DNA of 64,000 bases from positions 744,001 to 808,000 of the forward strand of contig CP155577.1 in the NCBI GenBank assembly GCA_001306305.2. The letters run 5' to 3'. Numbering within the stretch: the first letter of the stretch is position 1; the number at the start of each line of letters is the position of its first letter. Source of the stretch: Citromicrobium bathyomarinum. GTDB lineage: Bacteria; Pseudomonadota; Alphaproteobacteria; Sphingomonadales; Sphingomonadaceae. The notes beneath the pieces were generated by a model. That model was not told the DNA's origin, searched no databases, and saw only the letters and a program-made list of their open reading frames with translations. Shown here piece after piece: positions 51,028 through 60,383 of the stretch. The translations under genes and the position numbers were made by a program.

Positions 51028-51759
51028 ATGAGCGATACCGTTTCCTTCGGCTACGAAGATGTCAGCCCCGATGAGAAGACCGCGCGCGTTGGCGGCGTCT
51101 TTTCCAGCGTCGCCGCCAAGTACGACGTGATGAACGATGCGATGTCGGGCGGGATGCACCGATTGTGGAAGGATCGCTTCGTGCGGCGGGTCAAACCGCA
51201 GCCGGGCGAGGCGATTCTCGACATGGCGGGCGGCACCGGCGACATCGCCTTCCGCATGGCCGATTGCGGCGCGGACGTGATCGTGTCCGACATCAACCAG
51301 GACATGCTCGACGTGGGCGTCGAACGGGCGATGGAGCGCGGGATCGACGGCCTCGTCTGGTCGTGCCAGAACGCCGAGGAGCTGACCTTCTCCGACCGCC
51401 AGTTCGATGCCTACACGATCGTGTTCGGCATTCGTAACGTGACCCACATCGACAAGGCGCTGGCCGAGGCGCACCGCGTGCTGAAGCATGGCGGGCGGTT
51501 CTACTGCATGGAGTTCTCCAGCACCGACTGGCCCGGCTTCAAGGAAGTTTACGACCTCTACTCGCACCGGCTGATGCCGCTGATGGGCAAGCTGATTGCC
51601 AATGACGAGGAGAGCTATCGCTACCTCGCCGAATCGATCCGCCGCTTCCCGCGCCCGCCCGAGTTCGAGGCGATGATCAAGGCGGCGGGCTTTACGCAGA
51701 CCCGTGTCGAGACGATCCTCGGCGGGGCTGTGAACATTCATTCCGGCTGGAAAATCTGA
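51028..51759 (+). CDS. ubiE: Demethylmenaquinone/ubiquinone C-methyltransferase UbiE
   Basis: A 243-residue SAM-dependent methyltransferase in ubiquinone synthesis. It has FSSVAAKYDVMNDAMSGGMHRLWK, the SAM motif ILDMAGGTGDIAFRM and the family segment FGIRNVTHIDKALAEAHRVLKHGG. It ends GGAVNIHSGWKI. ubiB starts four bases after the stop, in the common ubiE-ubiB order. Confidence 0.96.
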   Translation: MSDTVSFGYEDVSPDEKTARVGGVFSSVAAKYDVMNDAMSGGMHRLWKDRFVRRVKPQPGEAILDMAGGTGDIAFRMADCGADVIVSDINQDMLDVGVERAMERGIDGLVWSCQNAEELTFSDRQFDAYTIVFGIRNVTHIDKALAEAHRVLKHGGRFYCMEFSSTDWPGFKEVYDLYSHRLMPLMGKLIANDEESYRYLAESIRRFPRPPEFEAMIKAAGFTQTRVETILGGAVNIHSGWKI

Positions 51760-51763
51760 TCGC

Positions 51764-53323
51764 GTGACACGCCCGTCTCGCCATATCTGGCGCCTGCTGA
51801 AATGGGGGCGGACCGCCGCGCGTCACGGCGCGCTGCGCGGGATCGAGAGCGATCCCAACACGCCTGCGCCGGTCAAGCGTCTGGTCAGGCTCGCCCGGTT
51901 CGGCACCCGCCAGCCCGCGACTCCCGACTATGCAGGCGCGTTCCGCGCGATCGGCCCGGCGGCGATCAAGCTGGGCCAGTCGCTCGCCACACGGCCCGAT
52001 CTGGTCGGGGACGAGGCGGCGCTCAACCTTCTGTCCTTGCAGGACAACCTGCCGCCGGTCCCGTTCGAGAGCCTGCGCCCGGTGATCGAATCGACCTTTG
52101 CCCAGCCGGTCGACGCGCTGTTTGCCGAGATCGACCCCAAGCCCGTCGGCGCGGCGTCGATCGCGCAGGTCCACCGCGCGATCACCACCGATGGACGGCA
52201 GGTCGCGGTCAAGATGCTGCGCCCCGGCATTCGCGAGCAGTTCGCGCGCGATATCGCGACCTACGAATGGGCCGCCGCGCATGTCGAGGCGATGGGGGGC
52301 GAGGCCGCGCGCCTGCGGCCTGCGCTGACCATCGCCAACTTCAAGCGCTGGACCAATACCGAGCTCGACCTGCGGCGCGAGGCTGCCGCCGCGAGCGAGC
52401 TGGCCGAGGCGATGAAGGGTTTTGCCGGCTATCGCATCCCCGCGGTCGACTGGGATCGCACCAACGGTCGCGTGATGACGATCGAATGGATCGATGGCAT
52501 CAAGATGAGCGACCGCGAAGGGCTGGTCGCTGCTGGGCATGATCTGGAGCAGCTGGCCGAACGGCTGGTGCTCGCCTTCCTCACGCAGGCGATCAGCTAC
52601 GGCTATTTCCATGCCGACATGCACCAGGGGAACCTGTTCGTGGAGCCCGACGGCACGATCGCGGCGATCGATTTCGGGATCATGGGCCGGATCGACCGGC
52701 GCGCACGGCAGTGGCTGGCGGAGATCCTCTACGGCCTGACCACGGGCAATTACCGCCGGGTCGCGGAAATCCATTTCGAGGCGCAATATGTGCCCAGCCA
52801 CCACTCGGTCGGCGAATTCGCCACGGCGCTTCGCGCGGTGGGTGAGCCGATGCGCGGCAAGCCGGTGAGCGAGCTGTCGGTCGGCCAGATGCTCGACGGG
52901 TTGTTCGCGATCACCCGCGATTTCGACATGCAGACGCAGCCGCACCTGCTGCTGCTGCAAAAGACGATGGTGATGGTCGAAGGCATCGCCACCCAGCTCA
53001 ATCCCAAGATCAACATGTGGGACGTCTCCGCGCCCTTCGTGCGCAGCTGGATTCGCGACGAGCTGGGCCCCGAGGCCGCGATTGCCGAGCGTCTGCGCGA
53101 GGATTTCGACACCCTGCAGCGCATCCCGGGGCTGGTCCGCCGGCTCGAGGAGAAATACCCGCCCAAGGGCGGCGCGCCCGAGCCCGCTCCGCTGCCCGAG
53201 ATCGAGCTGATGTGGGACCGGCGCGTGCGTGAAAGCGGCCCCGGCTGGCTTGGCCAGGCGGCGCTGGTGCTGGGCGGCGCGGGCCTGATGGCGGGCCTGT
53301 TCGCTTTGGGGGTGATCGGCTGA
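51764..53323 (+). CDS. ubiB: Ubiquinone biosynthesis kinase-like protein UbiB
   Basis: A 519-residue ABC1/UbiB atypical kinase needed for ubiquinone synthesis. Signature parts are the KxGQ motif AIKLGQSLATRPDLV, the Ala-rich loop VGAASIAQVHRA, FHADMHQGNLFV and AAIDFGIMGRI. Two hydrophobic C-terminal stretches (QAALVLGGAGLMAGLFAL) anchor it. The start is GTG at 51764. Its TGA overlaps the coaBC ATG. Confidence 0.95.
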   Translation: MTRPSRHIWRLLKWGRTAARHGALRGIESDPNTPAPVKRLVRLARFGTRQPATPDYAGAFRAIGPAAIKLGQSLATRPDLVGDEAALNLLSLQDNLPPVPFESLRPVIESTFAQPVDALFAEIDPKPVGAASIAQVHRAITTDGRQVAVKMLRPGIREQFARDIATYEWAAAHVEAMGGEAARLRPALTIANFKRWTNTELDLRREAAAASELAEAMKGFAGYRIPAVDWDRTNGRVMTIEWIDGIKMSDREGLVAAGHDLEQLAERLVLAFLTQAISYGYFHADMHQGNLFVEPDGTIAAIDFGIMGRIDRRARQWLAEILYGLTTGNYRRVAEIHFEAQYVPSHHSVGEFATALRAVGEPMRGKPVSELSVGQMLDGLFAITRDFDMQTQPHLLLLQKTMVMVEGIATQLNPKINMWDVSAPFVRSWIRDELGPEAAIAERLREDFDTLQRIPGLVRRLEEKYPPKGGAPEPAPLPEIELMWDRRVRESGPGWLGQAALVLGGAGLMAGLFALGVIG

Positions 53324-54720
53324 TGGCGGCGCTGAGCGGCATCAAGGTGCTGCTGGTGATCGGCGGCGGGATCGCGGCCTACAAGTCGTGCGAGCTGATC
53401 CGCCTGATCCGCAAGAACGGCGGCAGCGTCACCTGCGTGCTGACCGAGGGGGGATCGCACTTCGTCACTCCGATGACGCTAGCCGCGCTCAGCGAAAATC
53501 CCGTCCACACCACGTTGTGGGATCTCAGGAACGAGGTCGAGATGGGCCACATCCAGCTCAGCCGTGAGGCGGATCTGGTGGTGGTGTGCCCTGCGACCGC
53601 GAACATGCTGGCCAAGATGGCGGCGGGTATTGCGGACGATCTGGCGACCACCCTGCTGCTCGCGACGGACAAGCCGGTGATGGCGGTGCCCGCGATGAAC
53701 GTGCGCATGTGGAGCCACGCCGCAGTGCAGGCCAATGTCGCGCGGCTGCGAGAGGCGGGCGTGATCGTGCTCGATCCGGACGAAGGGCCGATGGCCTGCG
53801 GCGAATACGGCGCAGGCCGCCTGCCCGAACCGCCCGCGATCTGGAATGCGATCGCCAGCTGGGCGGGGCAGGATACCGGCACCGAGACGCGCGAGCGCGA
53901 GTCGCAGGGCGGCCTCGGTGGACTGATCGCATCGCTGATTCCGCGCGGGGGGCGGAAGGCGGCGCCGCAGCCGGACACGCTGCTGGCAGAGAAGGGCGGC
54001 GCGGCTGCGGCTGCGCCCGAAGAGGATCGCGGCGCTCTCTACCATTTCGACGGGGCACCGCTGGCGGGCCGCCACGTGCTGGTGACAGCCGGGCCGACGC
54101 ATGAGCCGATCGATCCGGTGCGCTACATCGCCAACCGTTCCAGCGGGAAGCAGGGCTTCGCGATTGCCGCCGCTGCCGCAGCGGCAGGCGCGCGGGTCAC
54201 GCTGGTCGCGGGGCCGGTGGAGCTGGCGACGCCGCCTGGCGTCATGCGCGTCGAGGTGCAGACCGCGCGCGATATGGCGGCTGCGGTGCGCGAAAGCCTG
54301 CCCGCCGATATCGCGATCATGGCCGCCGCCGTCGCCGACTGGCGCACGCGCGATGTGGCTGAGAGCAAGATGAAGAAGCGGGGCGACGCTCCGCCCGCGC
54401 TCGAGCTGGCGGAAAACCCCGACATCCTCGCCACGCTGGGCGCTTCGGACGCCCGCCCCGGCCTGCTGATCGGCTTCGCTGCGGAGACCGACGATGTGGT
54501 CGAGAACGCGCAGGCCAAGCGCGCGCGCAAGAAGGCCGACTGGATCATCGCCAATGATGTGTCCGGCGGCGTGGGGCAAAGCGTGATGGGCGGGGCGCAC
54601 AACACCATCCATCTCGTCACCGAAGAAGGCGTCGAGGACTGGCCGCAGATGCCCAAGGAAGAGGTCGCCATGCGGCTGGTCGAACGGATCGCGCTGGCGC
54701 TGGAGAATGATGATGACTGA
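53323..54720 (+). CDS. coaBC: Bifunctional phosphopantothenoylcysteine decarboxylase/synthase CoaBC
   Basis: A 465-residue enzyme for two steps of coenzyme A synthesis. The CoaC half (residues 1-185) binds [30 protein letters not shown] and the [13 protein letters not shown] active-site region. The CoaB half has [27 protein letters not shown]. The two halves are joined by a longer than usual, Gly/Ala/Glu-rich linker of about 50 residues (around 190-240). It follows ubiB without a gap and overlaps dut by 14 bases. Confidence 0.95.
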   Translation: MAALSGIKVLLVIGGGIAAYKSCELIRLIRKNGGSVTCVLTEGGSHFVTPMTLAALSENPVHTTLWDLRNEVEMGHIQLSREADLVVVCPATANMLAKMAAGIADDLATTLLLATDKPVMAVPAMNVRMWSHAAVQANVARLREAGVIVLDPDEGPMACGEYGAGRLPEPPAIWNAIASWAGQDTGTETRERESQGGLGGLIASLIPRGGRKAAPQPDTLLAEKGGAAAAAPEEDRGALYHFDGAPLAGRHVLVTAGPTHEPIDPVRYIANRSSGKQGFAIAAAAAAAGARVTLVAGPVELATPPGVMRVEVQTARDMAAAVRESLPADIAIMAAAVADWRTRDVAESKMKKRGDAPPALELAENPDILATLGASDARPGLLIGFAAETDDVVENAQAKRARKKADWIIANDVSGGVGQSVMGGAHNTIHLVTEEGVEDWPQMPKEEVAMRLVERIALALENDDD

Positions 54721-55171
54721 TACGGTCGGCGTGGCGATTCTGCGCCTGCCGCATGGCAAAGGCCTGTCGCTGCCCGTCTACGCCACAGATGGCGCGGCGG
54801 GGATGGACGTGTGCGCGGCGGAGGATGTCGACCTCGCCCCCGGCGCGCGCCATGCCGTCGCCACGGGCTTAGCGGTGGCGATTCCGCAGGGGTACGAGAT
54901 TCAGGTTCGCCCACGCTCCGGCCTCGCATTCAAGCACGGCATCTCCGTACCCAATGCGCCCGGCACGATCGATTCGGACTATCGCGGCGAGCTCAAGGTG
55001 CTGCTGATCAACCACGGCGACGAGAGCTTCGCGATCCGCCGCGGCGACCGCGTGGCGCAGCTGGTGCTCGCCCCCGTCACCCGAGCGGCCTTTACCGAGG
55101 TGGACGATCTGGATGACACCGCGCGCGGCAGCGGCGGTTTCGGCTCGACCGGCGGCCACGCCACGCTCTGA
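54707..55171 (+). CDS. dut: dUTP diphosphatase
   Basis: A 154-residue trimeric dUTPase that keeps uracil out of DNA. All five motifs are visible: [51 protein letters not shown] and [11 protein letters not shown]. Three consecutive ATG codons (54707, 54710, 54713) are possible starts, all inside the end of coaBC. A hairpin terminator follows. Confidence 0.97.
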   Translation: MMMTDTVGVAILRLPHGKGLSLPVYATDGAAGMDVCAAEDVDLAPGARHAVATGLAVAIPQGYEIQVRPRSGLAFKHGISVPNAPGTIDSDYRGELKVLLINHGDESFAIRRGDRVAQLVLAPVTRAAFTEVDDLDDTARGSGGFGSTGGHATL

Positions 55172-55175
55172 TACG

Positions 55176-55206
55176 AAAAAGGCGGACCATCCGGCCCGCC
55201 CTTTCC
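55176..55206. terminator. Hairpin terminator after dut
   Basis: AAAAAGGCGG and CCGCCCTTT flank a short GC loop, five bases after the dut stop. A/T runs on both sides suggest it also ends the convergent lipoprotein gene. Confidence 0.75.
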
Positions 55207-55228
55207 TGTTTCGCATTCCGGCCCGGTC

Positions 55229-55876
55229 TTACCGCTCTTCCGGCTTGATCGAGATACGCACGGTTTCGCCCGAATTGCCGGGGAAGCCGGTGAACATCGC
55301 GTCGACCAGATTGGGAACCAGATATTGCAGGTTGTCGCTGGGCGATACGGCCTTGGCTGTGCCTTCGAACAGACGCTGGCCGGTCCGCCGGTCGTCGATG
55401 TCGAGGTCGATCTCGCTGGTATAGACGGTGTAGCTGTCGATCCGGCTGCTGCTGGAGAGCCACGGGTCGTAGTAGCCGTAACCCCAGTAGCCGCGCGGGA
55501 CGAAGGCCCCGGCACGGTAACGATACCAGGGATCGTAGAAGGGATCGCGGAAGCCGGTCCCGGTCGAGCGGACCCGTTCGCGCCCGTTATCGACATCGTA
55601 GTCGAACCGCACGATCAGGTCGGCATTGGCAGGCGTGCCGGGGACGTAGCCCAGTCGCGCCATCTCACCGCTTACCAGCTCGGCATACTGGCCGAACTCG
55701 ATCCCGCCAGCGAGCGAGGGATCGTCCGCGACCACCGCGAAGGTCTGGCCCTGCGGCGCAGGCAACTGCGCCTGGAAGCGGGAGACATCGGCCTGGAAGC
55801 CGGTCGCACAAGCGGTCAGCCCGGCGCCGAGAATGCCCAGCGCGCCGACGGCAGCGAGAAAACGTGTTTTGATCAT
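55229..55876 (-). CDS. DUF4136 family lipoprotein
   Basis: A 215-residue lipoprotein with lipobox LTAC near residue 22 (GALGILGAGLTACATG). DUF4136 features are DVSRFQAQLPAPQGQTFAVVA, ANADLIVRFDYDVDNG, a Tyr/Pro/Gly-rich central loop and IDLDIDDRRTGQRLFEGTAKA. It ends in [13 protein letters not shown], nearly the same closing motif as the lipoprotein at 7663-8283, so the two look like distant paralogues. Function is unknown. The ATG at 55876 is preferred over 55942, because it directly starts the signal peptide. Confidence 0.85.
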   Translation of the reverse strand: MIKTRFLAAVGALGILGAGLTACATGFQADVSRFQAQLPAPQGQTFAVVADDPSLAGGIEFGQYAELVSGEMARLGYVPGTPANADLIVRFDYDVDNGRERVRSTGTGFRDPFYDPWYRYRAGAFVPRGYWGYGYYDPWLSSSSRIDSYTVYTSEIDLDIDDRRTGQRLFEGTAKAVSPSDNLQYLVPNLVDAMFTGFPGNSGETVRISIKPEER

Positions 55877-56019
55877 GGCAAGTGCCCCTGGGTGAGGGGA
55901 GGCGCTCCGTGGGGATGCCCCCCGCATGACATTACGATTCACGTCCTAGACAGGTTCCCCTGAACGCTGCTTTAACCTCTTGAAGTCCTTAACTTTCCTC
56001 GACTTAGCGGGATCTGCGA

Positions 56020-57036
56020 TCAGCCACGGACCAGTCCGAGCGCTTGGTAGGTCGCAGCCAGCGTGGGCGCAGCGCGGTCGCGCGCCCTGGCTGCGCCGCG
56101 TGCAAGGATTGCGTCGAGCGCCTCGCGATCTTCGAGCAGCTGGTTGAACCGTGCCGAGATCGGCCGCAGCGTTTCGATCAGCACCTCGCCCAGCGCAGGC
56201 TTGAACGCGCCGAAGCCCTGCCCGCCATGTTCGGCCAGCACGTCATCCACGCTCCGGTCGGTCAGCGCGGCGTAGATCGTCACGAGGTTGAGCGCTTCTG
56301 CGCGGCCTTCGAGCCCGTCGCGCTCGGAAGGCAGCGGCTCGGGATCGGTCTTGGCCTTCTTGACCTTCTTCATCACCTCGTCCGGATCGTCGGACAGGTT
56401 GATCCGGCTCATGTCCGAAGGGTCGGATTTGGACATCTTCTTGCTGCCGTCGCGCAGGCTCATGATCCGCGCCGCATCGGGCGGAGTGATCGGTTCGGGC
56501 AGGGTGAACAGCGGGGCGTCTTCGGTGCAGAAGTCGTTGTTGAACTTCTGCGCGATGTCGCGTGCCAGCTCCAGATGCTGCTTCTGATCGTCGCCCACGG
56601 GCACGTGGGTCGCCTGGTGGACCAGCACGTCGGCGGCCTGCAGCACCGGGTAGGTGAACAGCGCGACCGATGCGCCTTCGCGGTTCTTGCCCGCCTTGTC
56701 TTTCCACTGCGTCATCCGGTTCAGCCAGCCCATCCGCGCGGTGCCGTTGAGCAGCCATTGCAGCTCTGCGTGCTGGGGCACCTGCGCCTGGTTGAACAGG
56801 ATCGAGCGATCGGGATCGATCCCGCAGGCGACCAGCGCGGCGGCCATTTCCAGCGTGGCGCGGCGCAGTTCGGCGGGTTCGTGCGCCATCGAGATCGCGT
56901 GCAGATCGGCGAGGAAGAACAGGCACTCGCTGTCCGCATCCATCTCGTCCTGCATCCGCACCCAGTTGCGGATCGCACCGAGATAATTGCCGAGGTGAAG
57001 GTTGCCGGTGGGCTGGATGCCGGAAACGACGCGCAT
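56020..57036 (-). CDS. trpS: Tryptophanyl-tRNA synthetase
   Basis: A 338-residue class I synthetase that charges tRNA-Trp. The HIGH-type motif is IQPTGNLHLGNYLGAI, and the KMSKS motif lies in SKKMSKSDPSD. The Trp-binding region has VPVGDDQKQHLELARDIA. Length and order are normal. It is downstream of murJ and secB on the same strand, with a gap of about 180 bases. Confidence 0.97.
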   Translation of the reverse strand: MRVVSGIQPTGNLHLGNYLGAIRNWVRMQDEMDADSECLFFLADLHAISMAHEPAELRRATLEMAAALVACGIDPDRSILFNQAQVPQHAELQWLLNGTARMGWLNRMTQWKDKAGKNREGASVALFTYPVLQAADVLVHQATHVPVGDDQKQHLELARDIAQKFNNDFCTEDAPLFTLPEPITPPDAARIMSLRDGSKKMSKSDPSDMSRINLSDDPDEVMKKVKKAKTDPEPLPSERDGLEGRAEALNLVTIYAALTDRSVDDVLAEHGGQGFGAFKPALGEVLIETLRPISARFNQLLEDREALDAILARGAARARDRAAPTLAATYQALGLVRG

Positions 57037-57217
57037 GATGATAGCTCTTTCGAAAATCGAACGGATAATGGCTTGGTGCCGGGTTGGCCCCCGGCGGTCA
57101 GATCAAAGCTGACCCAGCCATCGCCAGGCCGCCCGCCCGCGCGTTGCAAAGCGGCGCGGTGCAGTGTTCACTGGCTGAGCAATCCGGTCCATGGCGGCGA
57201 GCCTTATCACACGCAGT

Positions 57218-58822
57218 CTATTCGGCAACATCGTCCGGCCCGTCGCTTGCAGGCACCGGGGTCTTGCGGGTCAGCGTGGTGATGCGCTGGCGGTCGATCG
57301 CGCCGATCGCAAAGGCGATCCCGAAATAGACAGCGCCCGCGCAGACGACGAGCGCGGCGAGCGCGCCTGCCCGCGCGAACAGGCCCGCATCGTACCACCC
57401 GGTCAGCAGGTCGCGCGTGAACCACAGGGCAGCGCCCATCGCCGCGGCGGCAACCAGCTGGCGCGCAATCCGCCCGACCAGCTTCAACGGGATGCGGTAA
57501 TAGTCGCGCTTGACCAGCACCACATAGAGATAGCCGACATTGATCCAAGCGCCGATCACGCTGGCAAAGGCGACCCCGACCACACCGAACCGGCCGATCG
57601 TCGCGACGTTCATCGCCGCGAACACGACCAGCGAGATGAACGCGGCGTAGACCGGCGTGCGCGTGTCCGACCGGGCGTAGAAATTGGGCACCAGCACCTT
57701 CACCAGCACATAGGCGGGCAGGCCGAGGACCAGCGCGGCCAGCACATTGCCCGTCAGTGCCGCCTGTTCGACGCTGAAGCGGCCGCCCTGGAAGATCATC
57801 GTGACAAAGGGCTCGGCACAGATCGCAAGGGCAACGGCCGCGGGGATCGTCAGCAGCATGGCGAGCTCGATCGCATCGGACTGGATGCGATCGGTCCCTG
57901 CCCGGTTCTTCGCGCCGACGAATTTGGAGAGCGTGGGCAGGATCGCGGTCGACAGGGCGATGCCGATGATCCCCAGCGGCAGCTGGTTCAGCCGGTCGGC
58001 GTAATTCATGTAGCTGATCGAGCCACTGTCGAGCTGGTTGAGGAAGTAGAGCTGGACCAGCGTGTTGATCTGGTACGCGCCGCCACCGATCGCGGCGGGA
58101 AACGCGATGATCGACAGGCGCTTCACCTCGGGCGTGATACGCGGCCACAGCAGCTTGGGCCGGAAGCCCTCCACCCGGGTCCAGTAATAGAGCCAGGCGA
58201 GCTGGATCGCACCGCCCACCGTCACCGCCCAGGCCTGGGTGTAGCCCACCTGACGCGTGGTCCAGCCCCATTGCGAGATGGCATGATCGCCGATCAGCAG
58301 GTTCGCGATCAGCACCAGGTTGAGGATGATCGGAAAGCTTGCCCCGGGCGCGAAGCGGCTGACCGAATTGAGCATTCCGGTGAACAGCGTCACCATGCTG
58401 ACCAGCGCGATGTAGGGGAACATGATCCGCGCGAAGTCGACTTCCATCGCGAAGTCGGCGGGCGAGGAATCGCCATCGCCGAGCAGGCGAATGACCAGCG
58501 GCATCGCCAGCATCATGACCGCGCAGACCGCGATCAGCACCGGCAGGAACACGCTCAGTACGTCATTGGAGAAGCTGCGCGCTTCCTCGATCCCGCCGTC
58601 TCCATGCAACCGCTTGGAGAACATCGGCACGAAGGCGGCCGAAAATGCGCCTTCCGCAAACATGCGGCGGAAGACGTTGGGGATGATGAACGCCTGAAAC
58701 CAGGCGTCGGTGACGGCATTGGCACCGAGCACGCGGGAGAAGATCATCTCCCGCGCGAGCCCGGCAAAGCGACTGACCAGCGTCAGCCCGCCGATCGTCC
58801 CGACATTCCTGAGCAGGCTCAT
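57218..58822 (-). CDS. murJ: Lipid II flippase MurJ (MviN)
   Basis: A 534-residue membrane protein with about 14 hydrophobic segments. It moves lipid II across the inner membrane for peptidoglycan synthesis. The N-terminus MSLLRNVGTIGGLTLVSRFAGLAREMI and FIIPNVFRRMFAEGAFSAAFVP are family hallmarks. Arg residues thought to line the cavity are present (SRFAGLARE). It starts about 38 bases after secB ends. Confidence 0.96.
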   Translation of the reverse strand: MSLLRNVGTIGGLTLVSRFAGLAREMIFSRVLGANAVTDAWFQAFIIPNVFRRMFAEGAFSAAFVPMFSKRLHGDGGIEEARSFSNDVLSVFLPVLIAVCAVMMLAMPLVIRLLGDGDSSPADFAMEVDFARIMFPYIALVSMVTLFTGMLNSVSRFAPGASFPIILNLVLIANLLIGDHAISQWGWTTRQVGYTQAWAVTVGGAIQLAWLYYWTRVEGFRPKLLWPRITPEVKRLSIIAFPAAIGGGAYQINTLVQLYFLNQLDSGSISYMNYADRLNQLPLGIIGIALSTAILPTLSKFVGAKNRAGTDRIQSDAIELAMLLTIPAAVALAICAEPFVTMIFQGGRFSVEQAALTGNVLAALVLGLPAYVLVKVLVPNFYARSDTRTPVYAAFISLVVFAAMNVATIGRFGVVGVAFASVIGAWINVGYLYVVLVKRDYYRIPLKLVGRIARQLVAAAAMGAALWFTRDLLTGWYDAGLFARAGALAALVVCAGAVYFGIAFAIGAIDRQRITTLTRKTPVPASDGPDDVAE

Positions 58823-58860
58823 CCGCCCGCCTCCCTACTGGCCTCCCTGCCGGGCGGTGG

Positions 58861-59388
58861 TCAGGCGTTGCCGCCCGGTGCCGCGCCGCCCGCAGCGGCG
58901 TCTTCCGCCTGCCGTTCCTGAAGGCGCTGCAGGTACAGCCCGTTGAAGTCGATCGGATCGACCATCAGCGGCTGGAAGCCCAGATCGCGGGTCGCATCGG
59001 CAACCACACGGCGGGCGAAGGGAAACAGGATGCGCGGCGCTTCTGCGAACAGGAACATGTGCATCTGGTCTTCGGGCATGTTGCGCACGCCGACGAGGCC
59101 GGCATAGACCAGCTCAATCACGTAAAGCTGCCCGTTTTCGCAATTGGCGGTCGCGTTGATCTTCAGTTCGACTTCGCTGATCTCGTCGTTCACCGGGTTC
59201 GCGCCGATGTTGAACTGCAGGTCGATCTGCGGCGCGTCCTGCCACTGGAAGCTGGCCGGAGAGTTCGGATTCTCGACCGAGAGATCCTTGATATACTGCG
59301 TGATGAAGCCCGCGGTCGGGCGGTTGTCCGCGCCATTGCCGGTGGACGGGGTGTTGAGATCGGTCAGAACGTCGCCTTCGTCGGCCAT
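58861..59388 (-). CDS. secB: Protein-export chaperone SecB
   Basis: A 175-residue cytosolic chaperone that holds precursors unfolded for SecA. Family features are FITQYIKDLSVENPNSPASFQW, VELKINATANCENGQLYVIELVYAGL and the SecA-binding segment PRILFPFARRVVADATRDLGFQPLMVDPIDF. Extra residues occur at both ends. It is divergent from the Tim44-like gene, with about 257 bases between. Confidence 0.97.
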   Translation of the reverse strand: MADEGDVLTDLNTPSTGNGADNRPTAGFITQYIKDLSVENPNSPASFQWQDAPQIDLQFNIGANPVNDEISEVELKINATANCENGQLYVIELVYAGLVGVRNMPEDQMHMFLFAEAPRILFPFARRVVADATRDLGFQPLMVDPIDFNGLYLQRLQERQAEDAAAGGAAPGGNA

Positions 59389-59645
59389 GGAAGAGCACTC
59401 TTTCGAAAGGTTGGGATACCCGGGCGGCAGCTTGACCTTGCGCCCGCGTGGTCGGTGACACGCCGCCTAGCAGCCGCTTTCCCGCCCCGCAACGGGCACG
59501 AACCGCCGCAGCGGGATACTTAGGCAGCCGTTGTGCATTTGATATCGCGCCCTATGTGTGGGATTGAAGGCCCATTACACGAATACAGGGCTCGGTCGGC
59601 TTTGCGGTCGGCCACAAAGGCCCGCAGGATCAGGTACCCCATTCA

Positions 59646-60308
59646 GTGATCTACGAAATCGTCATTCTCGCCATGATCGCAGTCTTTCTGGGGCTGCGGC
59701 TCTATTCCGTCCTCGGCCGCCGGGCCGAGCATGAGGAAGAGCCCGTGCCGCATCGTTTCGATGCGAAGGACAAGGCGGGGCTGGCAGCCGCACCGCAGAC
59801 CACGCAGGCTCCGCCGCGCGCGGTGACCGAACAGGAAGCCAAGCCCGACGTGCTGCCGGTGGTGGAGCGCGGCGTGCAGTCGATCATCGCGGCGGATCGC
59901 GGGTTCGACATCACCAGCTTCCTCGAAGGGGCGAAGGGTGCCTATGGCATGATCCTGGAAGCCTACTGGAAGGGCGACAAGGAAACCCTGCGCGATCTGT
60001 GCGACGAGTCGGTCTATCAGGGCTTCGCCCAGGCGATCGACGCGCGCGAGGAAGCGGGCGAAACGCTCGACAACCGGCTGATCCGGATCGAGGACGCGAC
60101 CATTCGCGATGCCGAACTGGAGCGCAAGGAAGCGCGGATCACCGTGCGCTTCGTCGCCGATATCGCCGCCGTCACCCACGACCGCGATGGCAACATGGTG
60201 GCCGGATCGCTCGACGATGCGATCGAGAGCCGCGACATCTGGACGTTTGCTCGCCGAGTCGACTCGCGCACGCCGGACTGGCAGCTGGTCGAAACCGACG
60301 AAGGCTGA
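59646..60308 (+). CDS. Tim44/TimA-like protein
   Basis: A 220-residue protein with an N-terminal membrane anchor (IYEIVILAMIAVFLGLRLYSVLGRR), an Ala/Pro/Glu-rich linker and a Tim44-like domain. The domain includes FDITSFLEGAKGAYGMILEAYWKGD, LRDLCDESVYQGFAQAI and DIWTFARRVDSRTPDWQLVETDEG. The family is related to mitochondrial Tim44 and is thought to help membrane protein handling. The start is GTG at 59646. It is divergent from secB and precedes mltA. Confidence 0.92.
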   Translation: MIYEIVILAMIAVFLGLRLYSVLGRRAEHEEEPVPHRFDAKDKAGLAAAPQTTQAPPRAVTEQEAKPDVLPVVERGVQSIIAADRGFDITSFLEGAKGAYGMILEAYWKGDKETLRDLCDESVYQGFAQAIDAREEAGETLDNRLIRIEDATIRDAELERKEARITVRFVADIAAVTHDRDGNMVAGSLDDAIESRDIWTFARRVDSRTPDWQLVETDEG

Positions 60309-60383
60309 GGCTAAGGCTGAGACTTGGGGGCCCGGGGCGCACGCGCGGCCCGGCCCGATCCATAACGCCGGGGGGAGAGCGCG

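Noticed and set aside
57191-58921. 576-residue open frame opposite murJ
   Set aside because: Composition is Arg/His/Asp/Gln rich with no recognisable domain, typical of an antisense frame; the minus strand encodes MurJ.
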